In this document: in pieces, positions 23,994 to 34,400 of the stretch
How the letters are laid out: each line of letters begins with the position of its first letter
Numbering within the stretch: the first letter of the stretch is position 1
Assembly: GCA_014898415.1 (NCBI GenBank)
Contig: RCTD01000008.1
Location: 1,054,001 to 1,118,000 of the forward strand
Source of the DNA: Stromatinia cepivora
Taxonomy: Eukaryota; Ascomycota; Leotiomycetes; Helotiales; Sclerotiniaceae
Direction: 5' to 3'
Length of the DNA stretch: 64,000 bases
Program-made: the position numbers and the translations under genes
Notes under the pieces: model-generated
What the model was told of the DNA's origin: nothing
What the model saw: only the letters and a program-made list of their open reading frames with translations
The model's database searches: none

Positions 23994-24481
23994 TTAGCTA
24001 TCAGAGTAAGCGCAAATATCGGTGTAACACAAATCATGCGAGCTTACTCAGATGTGTCAAATGAGAACGTGAGGGTCAATTTTGATATTTGACCATGTCG
24101 TACAAGTTTGATTCGGTGTACACCATCAGCTTTGAACGTTCCAATGAATCGGGAAGCTACGGCGAAACATCATCCTCATTGGATGCCGAAGATACCGATA
24201 CACATGTCATGTTCGGGCTGGTCCGCTACCTCGATTAAATGAAAAATAGATAACGCCACCGCCCTTGTCTGTCTCAATCCTACTCGTATATCTCCCTAAT
24301 CCTGGGAAAGAGTAGTCTGATAACGAGCTCGTGCTCCGTTCTAATATCCTGACTGGTCACATTAACCTTCAGACCTTGACGTGTTGATGGCGTTTCGAAA
24401 TCGCTCGTCTAATTCCGATGCAACCGTAACCTCAACTCGGCCCAAATCATAGTCTAACGCACTGGTCGTGGCTGTCTTATT

Positions 24482-25123
24482 TCAACCTGTTCCATTGATA
24501 TGATCATCAAGGATGCGTCTTCTTTTGGCGTGTCTGCTGGCCTCAACGCTTCCTGTTCGAGTACATTCTTCCCCTTCCGTAAATGTTAAGTCGCCCGTTT
24601 CCCCCAGGATTTCCCGGGATGCTTCTTCCATCAAAATACCCAGTCCTATCAAAGCCGTTTCGTCCATACTGCGCCAATCTATAGAGCCCCCTTCTGCAGT
24701 TGCACGAAAATAGAAATCTGAAGCATAGGTGTGAAGTGATTTTAATAGATCGGAGTCGGGCAATCCCTTCGGCGAGTCACGCTCATTTGCAAAGTAGATG
24801 TCCGATTCGGCATATCTGGTTGGTGCATTCTTGCTCCGAAACAATACAGCTTCGGGAGGCACAGCACTTAAAGAGGATGATGTAGTATCCCGATTTGTAG
24901 AAATAATCACACTCCTAGGAATGAAACCTGCTGCGGAAATCCGACCTGAGCAACATGTCAGTACGTAACTTTATCTCCCGAGAATGTTGTGCATGTGGAT
25001 GTTACCTGCAACAGCATCGTAAACGGAAGGTTTTCTTGATCGTGAAACCTTGTCTTCCTCTATTGATTTTTCTTCAATATCTGGGTTGATAAATGTGTTC
25101 TGTGAAAATGCTTTGGATGTCAT
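24482..25123 (-). CDS. Conserved-looking 193-aa protein of unknown function, two exons
   Basis: Exon 1 is 25123-25006 (starts MTSKAFSQNTF) and exon 2 is 24945-24482; the 60-bp intron has GTAACA and TTGCTCAG ends. The product has a charged, disordered N-terminus, then a helical central part (LLKSLHTYASDFYF, about residues 103-116; ALIGLGILMEEASREIL, about 131-147) and a basic cluster AKRRRILDDH near the C-terminus that could be a nuclear signal. The acidic helix-rich layout suggests a small nuclear subunit, but I do not recognise the family. It is transcribed away from the CSA gene, with only 265 bp between the two start codons, so they probably share a promoter. Confidence 0.75.
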
Positions 25124-25388
25124 AGTGTCCGTCAATCTTCAAAGGTTGGTGTCTGGAATGTAAAAGAGAATAAGAATCGTGAAAGCTGAGTCTGGCTGGA
25201 GCGTTCTAGAAATTTAGCTTAATAAGTATGACAATGACCAAACAACCCCGCGATTCTTTCAGGCTTCACTCCTGAACAAGCATCACTTCTCAATGATCTA
25301 CTAGTGAAGTAAATCATCACCACCTACCTAGTACCTGGTACTTCAATCGGATCCTTTCGTATATATAATTATACGGGACAACAAATGT
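25124..25388. promoter_or_regulatory. Bidirectional promoter between the 193-aa gene and CSA
   Basis: Only 265 bp separates the two divergent start codons, so both promoters and 5'UTRs must lie here. It contains a TATATATAATTATA stretch near 25360, about 30 bp before the CSA start. No specific factor site was recognised. Confidence 0.55.
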
Positions 25389-26899
25389 ATGAATCAATTG
25401 ATCTTTGATCGATCATCGGGCAACCTTGGCCCAAATGCCTTCGCGCGCATCCAAACCACCCGATTAATTCATGCGATTTCACCAACCCCGAAGTTACAAT
25501 TCAATGGTGGCGAAAAACCTCCAACAACTGTAGTCGCAGATGCAGAAGCTCGAGAGTATGAGCCAGTGAAATTATGGGCGCACCAAACTGGAGTGAACGC
25601 ACTATCGATAGATAGATTTGAAGGAAAGATGTAAGAGTGAAACGAATGATTGAAGTCGTTAAAAGACTGGGCTAACAAGAGGATATATAGTCTTCTTTCT
25701 GGAGGTGCAGATGCATCGATCAAAATTTGGGATCTTGATCAAATCCCCACCGGGGCTTCAGAATACACATTCCGACCAACCGGAATAGTCCCTAGGTATT
25801 TCACAGATTTCTATCATTGTGCCAAACAGTTTGAAAGTATCCACTAACTCGGGTCTGCAGGAATGCCTCCGCGCACAAGTATGGCATTACACATCTTAGT
25901 TTCTATCCTTTCGACTCTGCCGCTTTTCTCTCTTCGTCATACGATCATCACCTCAAACTATACTCCACAGAGTCTCTCCAACGCTCTGCAGATTTCGATT
26001 TAAACTCTATCGTCTATTCGCATGCCGTATCTCCCATTGCACAACATCTTCTGGTGGCTTGCGCAACTCAACACCCAGCTGTCAGGCTCGTTGATCTTCG
26101 GTCCGGCGCAAGTACACATTCATTAGCCGGACATCATGGAGCTATACTCTCTGTCGCTTGGCATCCGAATATTGATCATATATTAGCTAGTGGGTGTGTC
26201 GACGGTACGATTCGTCTTTGGGATATACGCAAGAGCTCTGGAGCAGTGGGTTTGCTGGACTTGGAAGATGCGATTGGGATTACGACTACACATGGCATGG
26301 CAGGTGGTCGATCAAGAGTTTCAGCTAAAGCACATTCTGGCGCTGTTAATGGTCTTACCTGGACGGATAATGGAAATTATATCATATCTGCAGCGCACGA
26401 TGAAAGAATCCGCGTCTGGGATGCAACTACAGGCGCGAATACTCTTGCGAGCTTCGGGCCAACACTAAAGAATGGACATCTTTCAAGTCTACCTATAGTA
26501 GTATCACCTACAGCATTAACGCCTCCCATGAAAGAACTCCTATTCTTCCCCAATGAGAAAGAAATTCTCGTTTTCGAACTCCACGAAGGCCGTCTTCTCA
26601 AACGGTTAAAAGTTCCCGGTCCTACTGTAGCAGCAATGCGATCTCGAACCGGTGAACGAAATATCAGAAATCGTATTACAGCGTTGGCTTGGAGAGAACC
26701 GGTCGATGGTATATACTCCGCTCATTCTGATGGACAGATTAGAGCTTGGATACCTAGAACTGAAGAAGATGTAGAGTTAGACCGTGAGGAAGAGGAGGAA
26801 GTTAAAACTCGTGATGGAGGTGAGGGGAGCAAGAGGAAGAGAAATATTCTGGATGATGTTTTTAGAGATTTGACGAGACAGAAAATAAGTTTTGGTTAG
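25389..26899 (+). CDS. ERCC8: CSA/ERCC8-type WD40 DNA repair protein, three exons
   Basis: Exons 25389-25630, 25691-25795 and 25861-26899 give 461 aa. It is the WD40 substrate receptor of a Cul4-DDB1 ubiquitin ligase acting in transcription-coupled nucleotide excision repair (human CSA, yeast Rad28, fission yeast Ckn1); this role is from family knowledge. WD signatures seen: LLSGGADASIKIWDLDQ (about 82-98), LASGCVDGTIRLWDIRK (about 224-240) and ISAAHDERIRVWD (about 291-303). The N-terminus (LIFDRSSGNLGPNAFARIQT) resembles the DDB1-binding start of CSA. The C-terminus carries an acidic run and KRKRNILDDVFRDLTRQKISFG. The length is slightly above human CSA (about 396 aa) because of the acidic tail and loop insertions. 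The first intron's acceptor was chosen at 25690, which restores ILLSGGADAS. Confidence 0.92.
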
Positions 26900-27298
26900 G
26901 GATTTTTTCAATTTTAAATGCTTCTAAACATATATATTCTCCCGTTACTAAATATCACGCTGGCTTGAACTGCGATATTGCCAATTCAATCCATCATATG
27001 TAAGGCTCAATGGCTTACAAACTCTACTTTAAATTGTAGTCCATCGAAATGATTTTTATACCGAGGACTGACTTATCTCTCCTTTGGGCAGGGAGCCAAG
27101 CTGGAATTCACCCGAGCCTCTTACTCACCGAAGACTGCACGTTTTACTCAAAAGTAGCGGACCTTACCGGGGACTTTTACATGCAAATCACTTTTCCTAA
27201 AATAAACATTGGAAATATTACATATAGTAGAAATACGGAGTATACCTAGGGCTTTCCCACTTGCAGTCTGTATGTGTAGTTTGTGCATTCCTTAGATA
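26900..27298. other. 3' flank of CSA up to the MITE
   Basis: Non-coding. It presumably contains the CSA 3'UTR and terminator, and no gene is visible. Its last 8 bp (27291-27298) are the left target-site duplicate of the MITE. Confidence 0.5.
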
Positions 27299-27697
27299 CA
27301 GGGCTGGGCACCCGTACCCTACCCGGGGTATTTGACCTCTATAAAATGGTTACCCTACCCCGTAAGGATTCTACAAAATGGTTACCCGGAAATACTGTCG
27401 GGTGCTAGAATACCGCAGAGTAAATATCATATGATCGTTCAATATTATCATCCGAAATTGAGGTTATTTTTGATTATATTCTAATTATTAGATATGAATA
27501 TCATGTGATGTGATACGAATATCATATGATATAAATATTATATTATATGATTATACATATTCAAAATATACTATATATGATATATAACCGTGGGTATTAT
27601 AGCACTCGGAGTATTTTATAAGGTGGTTACCCTACCCTACAAAGCTTCAACAGGGTGGCTTTTCGGCCGGGTATACCCCACCTTTTGCCCAGCCCTG
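27299..27697. mobile_element. hAT-type MITE, 399 bp, with 8-bp target-site duplication
   Basis: The element starts CAGGGCTGGGCA and ends TGCCCAGCCCTG, giving perfect 12-bp terminal inverted repeats. Identical CTTAGATA copies flank it directly at 27291-27298 and 27698-27705. An 8-bp duplication and CAGGG-type ends are hallmarks of hAT transposons. The subterminal regions repeat TGGTTACCCTACCC-like sequence on both sides and the middle is AT-rich. No transposase frame exists, so it is non-autonomous. The perfect duplication indicates a fairly recent insertion, about 400 bp past the end of the CSA coding region. Confidence 0.9.
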
Positions 27698-27705
27698 CTT
27701 AGATA

Positions 27706-28184
27706 TGGTCCTCGTACATACTCGTGTACTTAACATGATCAACCTACGTATTATGCGAGGGTTTTCTGTTGTTTATCTGTGCTCCCACAGTGAGAGGGGT
27801 GGACTTGAGAGATAGGATATTGGTGTTTGGTGTTTGGTGTGTGGGGGTTAACTGAGTTGTAAATAGGTACGTCTATATGTCTTGATTATATTTATAGTAC
27901 TATACTTGACTGTATATGCTAACTGCTCCCGATTACGTGGCGTAAGCAGCGTAAGTAGAGGTGTGGACCATTGAGTTACGGGATGTGTCTGGTGGTGGGT
28001 TATTGGGGAATGTATGGGAGAGGCTTGATTTATTGACTGTTGGAGCTGTGCCGATATTATGAGAGGTCTTTATACGACTGTATTCAAGTACAAGGTTGAT
28101 GTGTCAAGAACGATTGATATTAAAACTTATATACACATATTGTTTCATGTGAAAAAATCATCTACATCTCCAAATCCCCCTATT
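27706..28184. other. Intergenic, between the MITE and the SDR 3' end
   Basis: No reading frame of note. It includes a GGTGTTTGGTGTTTGGTGT short repeat near 27820. The right end is the SDR 3'UTR. Confidence 0.5.
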
Positions 28185-29334
28185 CTACTTCCCCAGATGA
28201 ATACCTCCATCAATGATAGAATTCGTGCCAGTAGTACTCTCACTCTCGGCTAAACAGTATATTTGTCTAGCAACTTCTTCAACGGTGGCGACTCTTCCTA
28301 ATGGACTCTTCTTTTTCACTGCCTCTACCTTTGATTCGGGAAATTGGAGTCCCCAATCCTGTGATGGTGGATATTAGTTTATTTCGTTTGCCTGATTTAG
28401 GTATACAATGTTCATCGAGAAACAGTGGTATTGTGTGGTATATAGGATAAACGACAATAGAAGGAAAGTGAGGTTGGACATACAGTAAGCATTAATCCCG
28501 GTGAAACGGAATTCACACGTATTGTTGATGTGACAGCTAATGTCTTAATGAGATGTATCTGAGCAGCTTTCGTCACCGAGTATGCCTAGTGCCCATCAAA
28601 TTAGTTCTTATCCTCACTCTATCTACATCCACACCCATCAAATTTCAGGAGAAAACATACCATAGAACTCCCACTCGGTTTCACCCCCCTAAAAATCATC
28701 TTAGCCATCGTGTACCCTTCTTTCTTCACATACAGGGATAAAAAAAAGGGGGGGATTAGAAGAAGACTAACGCAATACTAGCAGTGGATATAAAACTTCC
28801 ATCGGTCTTCTCTAAGTATGGCTTCACAGCATGGAAAAGCCATAAATGCGACTTCACATTCATATTGAAACAGCGATCCCAATCTTCTTCGACGACGTTA
28901 TCATCCAGGTCTTGAAAATTGCGAATTTGAGTCCAGCCATGGTTTGATACGACTATTATTTTTAGTTAGATTTTTTTGATTTAAAACTGGGATATAAATC
29001 GATAGGAAAATAGGGGAGTTTGAGATAGAAACCCACCAACATCCAATCGTCCCCATTGCTCTATGCTCTCTTTAACTAATCTCTCTACCTCATCTTTCTT
29101 CGACATATCAGCCTTTATAGCTACAATTCTCTTTTCCTTTTCATCATGATCCTGTATCTTGCTCCGTTCAAGATCTTCCAATTCATCGACAAGGCTTTGC
29201 GCTTTTTCATGGCTGGAATAGTAATTGATGATGACGCGGATACCGTGAGAAGCAAAGAGTCGAGCTGTAGCGGCACCCAGCCCTGCTGAGGAGGCGGTAA
29301 TAAGAACTACAGAAGAATGAGTTAGGGGCGCCAT
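28185..29334 (-). CDS. Short-chain dehydrogenase/reductase (SDR), five exons
   Basis: Minus-strand exons are 29334-29037, 28952-28772, 28688-28661 (only 28 bp), 28585-28484 and 28358-28185, giving 260 aa. It is a classical SDR: strand-turn cofactor motif ITASSAGLGAATA (a variant of TGxxxGxG) near the N-terminus, SNHG (in place of NNAG) at about residue 101, the catalytic Ser in STASIAG, and YSVTK as YxxxK, followed by VNSVSPG and a C-terminal IIDGG. It should be a soluble NAD(P)-dependent oxidoreductase; the substrate is unknown. I start at MAPLTHSS because the frame upstream of it is low in complexity. The Rossmann motif has Ala where Gly is usual (TAS for TGG). Confidence 0.92.
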
Positions 29335-29599
29335 CTTGTGGTTTGGGGTTTCGTGGATGATGGATGGTGGATGAGAGGCGTGGTAGATTGCTTGCTTGCT
29401 TGCTTGCTTGTGAGGTGCGGGGCGGAAGTTACCCCGGTTACCCCGCACTCATGCACGCGCCACTTTCCTTCCATTTCAGTTGTGTTTGTATCACTGCCGA
29501 CTTTCGTTAGTCATTCGATAATTTGTAGGTCTCTGGTGATATGATAAGAGATAATTGCTGAAGGAAAGACCCCGTAAAACTATCAGTGTTTTCTCTTGA

Positions 29600-29890
29600 G
29601 GTTCAATCGCTACCTAATATTTTCTTCCTCTTTTCCTCCAAAACTTCGTCAACCGTAGCAATTTCGGTGGCGCGAGGTACTTTAATCAAGACGCCCTTTC
29701 TCCTAAATATCCACTGAACTGTTTCAACTAATCCAACCTCCATCCAGCCGGCACAATACCTTTGTTATCTGAGTAACCATGACAATAACAAGTTTTAGAG
29801 CAGTTCCATTCTACATCCTTTCGGACTGGCGCATGTTGGGTGTTCGTTCCATCCAAAGCTAATGATAGATCCAAATATCTCAGGAACTTT
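29600..29890 (-). pseudogene. Possible coding fragment with a frame break
   Basis: Read on the minus strand, one frame gives ALDGTNTQHAPVRKDVEWNC and SKTCYCHGYSDNKGIVPAGW. A second frame then gives VETVQWIFRRKGVLIKVPRA and TEIATVDEVLEEKRKKILGSD before a stop near 29610. Both pieces look like protein and abut, but a frameshift or unrecognised intron separates them. Upstream (about 29960-30156) another open stretch includes a hydrophobic run. I recognise no family. It could be a decayed gene or a gene with introns I failed to place. Confidence 0.3.
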
Positions 29891-30159
29891 TCTGCGGTCT
29901 GAAATAGCTTGGGATACTAGATTTCAATCTGAATGCTCTGCATCTCGCCGTTAAGAGACCATTACCACCGATCTTCTCTTCGTTTGAAATTGATAGGAAT
30001 TCCTCGTGCATACTTGTCCTGATCCTGACACTTTTCGAAGACACAGAGATTGAGTGTAAGAGGGAGAAAACGCAACAGGTATAGGACGAAGAAATGAGAA
30101 AAAGACAAATGTATCCTGATCCGGTATGGGGCCAGGAAAGGTTGAGCTACCTCCAAAGA

Positions 30160-31428
30160 CTACAAATTATATGAGGAGGTCTGGCTCGCTAATGTTGTAC
30201 ATGCAAGAGGAGAAAAGCAAGACGGGTATGAAATGCTAACTTCGGAGACGGGCACAAGTACGCACAAAATATGGAGTCTCCAGCACAGATCTATAACCAC
30301 AGATTACTACCATACACATACCAACCTCCCGTGTACCTATCCTTCAACCCAAAAAGTTCCATTTGTAAATAAATAATCTTAATCTCCTTTAAAGGAACAA
30401 CCTGGACGTTCTCGCGATGAAGTACCCGGATCCTCTCGCTCCTAAAGGTTGCGCCAAGCAGAAGACCTTGGCTACCACTATATATATCAGCAAACTCACA
30501 TGCTACTTTTCTTTGGGTTGAACTTAACCATCAATTTGTGAATGGGAAACCACTCGTCTCGCCAAATGGTTGCGCGGTTCTCATGATTGAGGATCTCTTC
30601 GATATACATACCTCATACTTCTGGTATTAATTCAAATATACAAGCCTTCCCAGGCGAGCTGCAAAAATCCGTCAAGTTATAAATCACAGATCGAAAGACA
30701 AGTCACAATTCAAAATTAAATCACATCTTGCAAAGACACAAGATTTGCTTTTGGTGTGGAAAACTCCACTGGCCCTTTTATTTGTGTTTTTGTTGGAAGC
30801 AATTTATGTTCCCTCTTTTTCCCATGCATTTTATGCCACTGCCAGAAATTTTGTAATATCTAATCGCACATAAACAAGAGAAATAACCAATCGCATTCTT
30901 GATGTCCAGAGTTGAAACATGTGAACACTAGTCTGCGACGTAAATCAAAAACTAAAACTAACCCCATTTTTGACAACCAGTCAAGTTAATCAACTCCTAC
31001 CATCCACTTTCGTTGCCACCATCTCTCATAGAATTGAAATCATTCCACATCCATCACAACCATCAAATAAAACCCCATTCTTAATAACCACTGAAATAAC
31101 CACCATGCCATCCGTAAAACTATCCATCCACCCATCGTAAAGACAAAAGAAATGAAAACCTTAGGAGTAGCCACTCCATAGGGAAAATTGTCTTAGCAAT
31201 TTTATTGAACTACTCAATGTAAAAGCCCACATCTTTCTCATGCAGCATTACTAAAAGAAGCTAGCGAGCAAGAAAATGTGAGATGTGAATTTACAGATTG
31301 AGTAGAAAGCGTGCGCACACACATATTGCAGCGTGCACTAACCGGTACCGTATAGTAAATTTGTAATTTTAGAATGGTTTGTGAGGCAACCATAAAGGAA
31401 TAGCAGATTCCAGAATAATCAAGCTGGC
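30160..31428. other. Non-coding stretch downstream of DNMT5
   Basis: No convincing coding sequence. The part close to 31428 should be the DNMT5 3'UTR and terminator. Confidence 0.5.
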
Positions 31429-34400
31429 TTACTTGCGGAAGAAAGCAGGACCAATGTTAGATTTGTGCTGATCAAGTAAAAAGGAGGCGTTTCTTCTTCC
31501 AGGGAATTTTTCGTCCATGAGTTCGTGAGCAATATCAATCTCCACAGAGTCCTTGACAAGTAGATGGTGAACGGTAACAGTACCACCTGCCTCTTGACCC
31601 TGACGTAAAGCACGACCCATTGCTTGGATCATGGCAGAGTTGTACCTCGTCTTTTCTGCGTAGTAAGGAGTCAAGAAAATGACATGTTGAGCGACAGTTA
31701 GATTGGATCCAGCAGCGGACTCGTCTGTAATGTTGAGGAATAAGACCCGAGCAGTAGGATCAGGATTCTCGGCAAACTCTTCAGGATCGTGCGCCTCTTG
31801 GCCAACGCGAGCCCAATCTACAGGACGATCATCTTCGTGAGCGGTACCTACGAAAGCTTCAGGAACGGCTACCACATCGGCATCTTCAAGTTCAGAAGGA
31901 TCAAGTATGGGATAGGTAGCCATCGGAGATTCGTGAAAGATAGGTTGTGAAAAACGTGGACAGCGGACATGGGTTATTCTATCATTAACCAACTGATGAA
32001 GTTTTTGAATGCTATCCGCAAAAATAGTGTTACCCACGTAATCAGTAATATGCCCCAACCCACCTGACATCATGTAAAGATGGCTTAGATGTTTGGGTGG
32101 CTCTATTAACCAAGGAGAAGCATCAAGCTGAAGTTCCTCTTGGTCATAAAGGGCGTGAATACGAATGACTCCTTCTCTATCAGTGGCGTAATGTAAATTG
32201 CTCGTCTTCGCTAGCTCTGCCGAGACAGCATGAGTAACTTTAGAAATTGGACCCATTTGAGCGTCATCTGATTCTGGTGAGGCAACACGAGCAACTTTAG
32301 AAATTGGACCCATTTGAGCATCTTCTTCGGAATCTTCTCTGTTTCGTTTTCGAGGATTTCGAGAGACTGGAGCAACCTGAGAGACTGGAGCAACATGAAT
32401 TCTTGGTGCAAAAGAAAGTGGTCTAGCTTTGGGTGGTTTAAGTTTAATCGCTTTGCGTTTAATCGTTTTGCCTTTAGCTGATTTCCCTTTAGCTGATTTC
32501 CCTTTAGCTGATTTCCCTTTAGCTGATTTCCCTTTAGCTGATTTCCCTTTAGCTGATTTCCCTTTAGCTGATTTCCCTTTAGCTGATTTCCCTTTCGTCG
32601 ATTTGCCTTGAGTCTCTTTGTCTTTAGTTGATTTGCCTTTGGTCTCTTTTCCTGTAGTCTCTTTTCCTGTAGTCTCTTTTCCTGTAGTCTCTTTTCCTGT
32701 AGTCTCTTTTCCTGTAGTCTCTTTTCCTGTAGTCTCTTTTCCTGTAGTCTCTTTTCCTGTAGTCTCTTTTCCTTTGGTCTCTTTGCCTTTGGTCTCCTTG
32801 CCTTTGGTCGCCTTGTCTTCAGCTGCTTTGGGTTCAGCTTTGGGTTTAGCCTTTGGTTTAGCTCTTTTCGGCTTTTCCGTGAAATTCATGCCTCTGTTTT
32901 GCTTGAAATTTTCAAGAACCAGAGCGACGTGATGCTTCCTGCCATTGAGGTTGACACAAGTAATACCGTCAGCTTCAATCATCTTTTGGGCCATGAGCAA
33001 ATACTCTGGTAAAGGACTGAACACAATGAATTTAGTCTGTCCGTCATCATGCTTCCAAATGATAGAGCGTAGAGCTGACATCTTGTCCACTCGAACAACT
33101 GGTTTGGTCCAAAATTGGGAGAAGTAGGATTCGAGGCGTTCGGTTCTTGGTTCGTTGGATCCTGGGTAATTTCCGGCCGAAGAATACAAGGATGATGCCA
33201 AGTATTTTTGGTCATCTAATGATGTTCCACCACAGGTGTGAATTGGACAATTGCCTTCTGATTCAATAACATTGCAAGGTGCGCATAAAATATGGCCACA
33301 ATTGCCCTGAACAACTGCTTCGCTCAAAGGTGAACTATTGTTGCAACAGTTACAAGTGAGATCTCCGGTAGGTGATGAGCTGCCAGCTTGGTTGATTTTC
33401 AACACAGCTCGGCAGTAACGATATTCTTGCCTGCTGTGTATAAGGTCCATAGAAGTTTTGTGCAATTCGACGATTCCCCTCTTGCATTCAGCGAGAAGAC
33501 CAAGCATCTTTCGACCACGATGCATGACGCTCTGGGTTAGAGAGGGCCATGCACGACGACCGTGAGGAGCATAAGGAACCTCAAAGTAAAGCTCATCTTT
33601 GGTCTTGGGCTTTGATTTCCGGACGGAATCGATAACCTGGATGATGTCGTGAATAGCATCAGGATCGGGGAATCGTTTTTCGGCCAAACATTGAGCTTCC
33701 CAGTTATTAAATCGACCCCTCATATCAGGATCATCGATGATTACCTGTAATGTCAACAAAAACTTGACAATCTCTATCTGTCTGCGCAAATAGTCTTTGG
33801 CAGCATTGATTTCACTAAGAGCAATTGCTTTCAAGTTTTTGCAGGTCTTGAGTGTATAGTTAGTGTCCCTTTTAGCATGTTCCGGAAAGAACGATGCGGC
33901 TTTGGTCAACCTCAAACGACCGTCTTGCTCTTTACCATATACTTTCATCATCTCCAGTTGAACTGAACTTCGAGTGTCTGTAGACTTTGGCATCATGTAA
34001 GACTTGTTGATAACGTCCGACTTTACGGTGAGGTAAGATGCCAACTGTGCTGTAGCGAACTGTGTCATAACGAAACGATGAATACGATGATATTGGCCGT
34101 TGCCTTGACGCTTGTCATGTCGTACAAAGAGATTGCAAAAGTTCTGAGCAACTTGAAGCCTTTGAGCATGCCAGGATGGTGACGCGTCAGGTCCATAGGA
34201 GAGAAATCTCTCGGCACTTGTCAAATTCTTGTCATTTCGAACAACTTCCTGGTCGTCAACACCTAAGTTGATCCCAAGACAACGAGCGATTCTTGAGGCT
34301 GAAACGTGATCTGTAATGCAGGGTGTTGCTGACAATGCCCACCGACTTTGAGCGACCATTGAAGATACCATCGCCGCAACATTCTTCTGGACCATATAGC

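Larger units (their letters stand above)
17852..24481. other. Long gene-poor stretch (promoter of the Zn2Cys6 gene plus unassigned sequence)
   Basis: About 6.6 kb without a convincing gene. It includes GT-rich low-complexity runs (about 18540-18610), repeated GAGTAGTGTAT and GAGAT units (about 18640-18720), a 20-A run at 19100-19119 and further A-rich tracts at about 19275-19320 and 19484-19497. ORFs of up to 149 codons (for example 20689-21138 + and 20010-20435 -) have compositions like random sequence and no recognisable domain. A perfect palindrome AGGATAGCTATCCT sits at 23980-23993. Long non-coding RNAs or UTR exons cannot be excluded. Confidence 0.5.

Noticed and set aside
27299..27697. 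Considered as a solo LTR
   Set aside because: The ends are inverted repeats of 12 bp rather than TG...CA LTR ends, and the duplication is 8 bp rather than 4-6 bp, which fits hAT.
32429..32932. Plus-strand ORFs of 60 and 104 codons with repeated Asp/Phe/Pro/Leu and Val/Ser/Phe/Pro units
   Set aside because: They are the antisense reading of the DNMT5 coding minisatellite.
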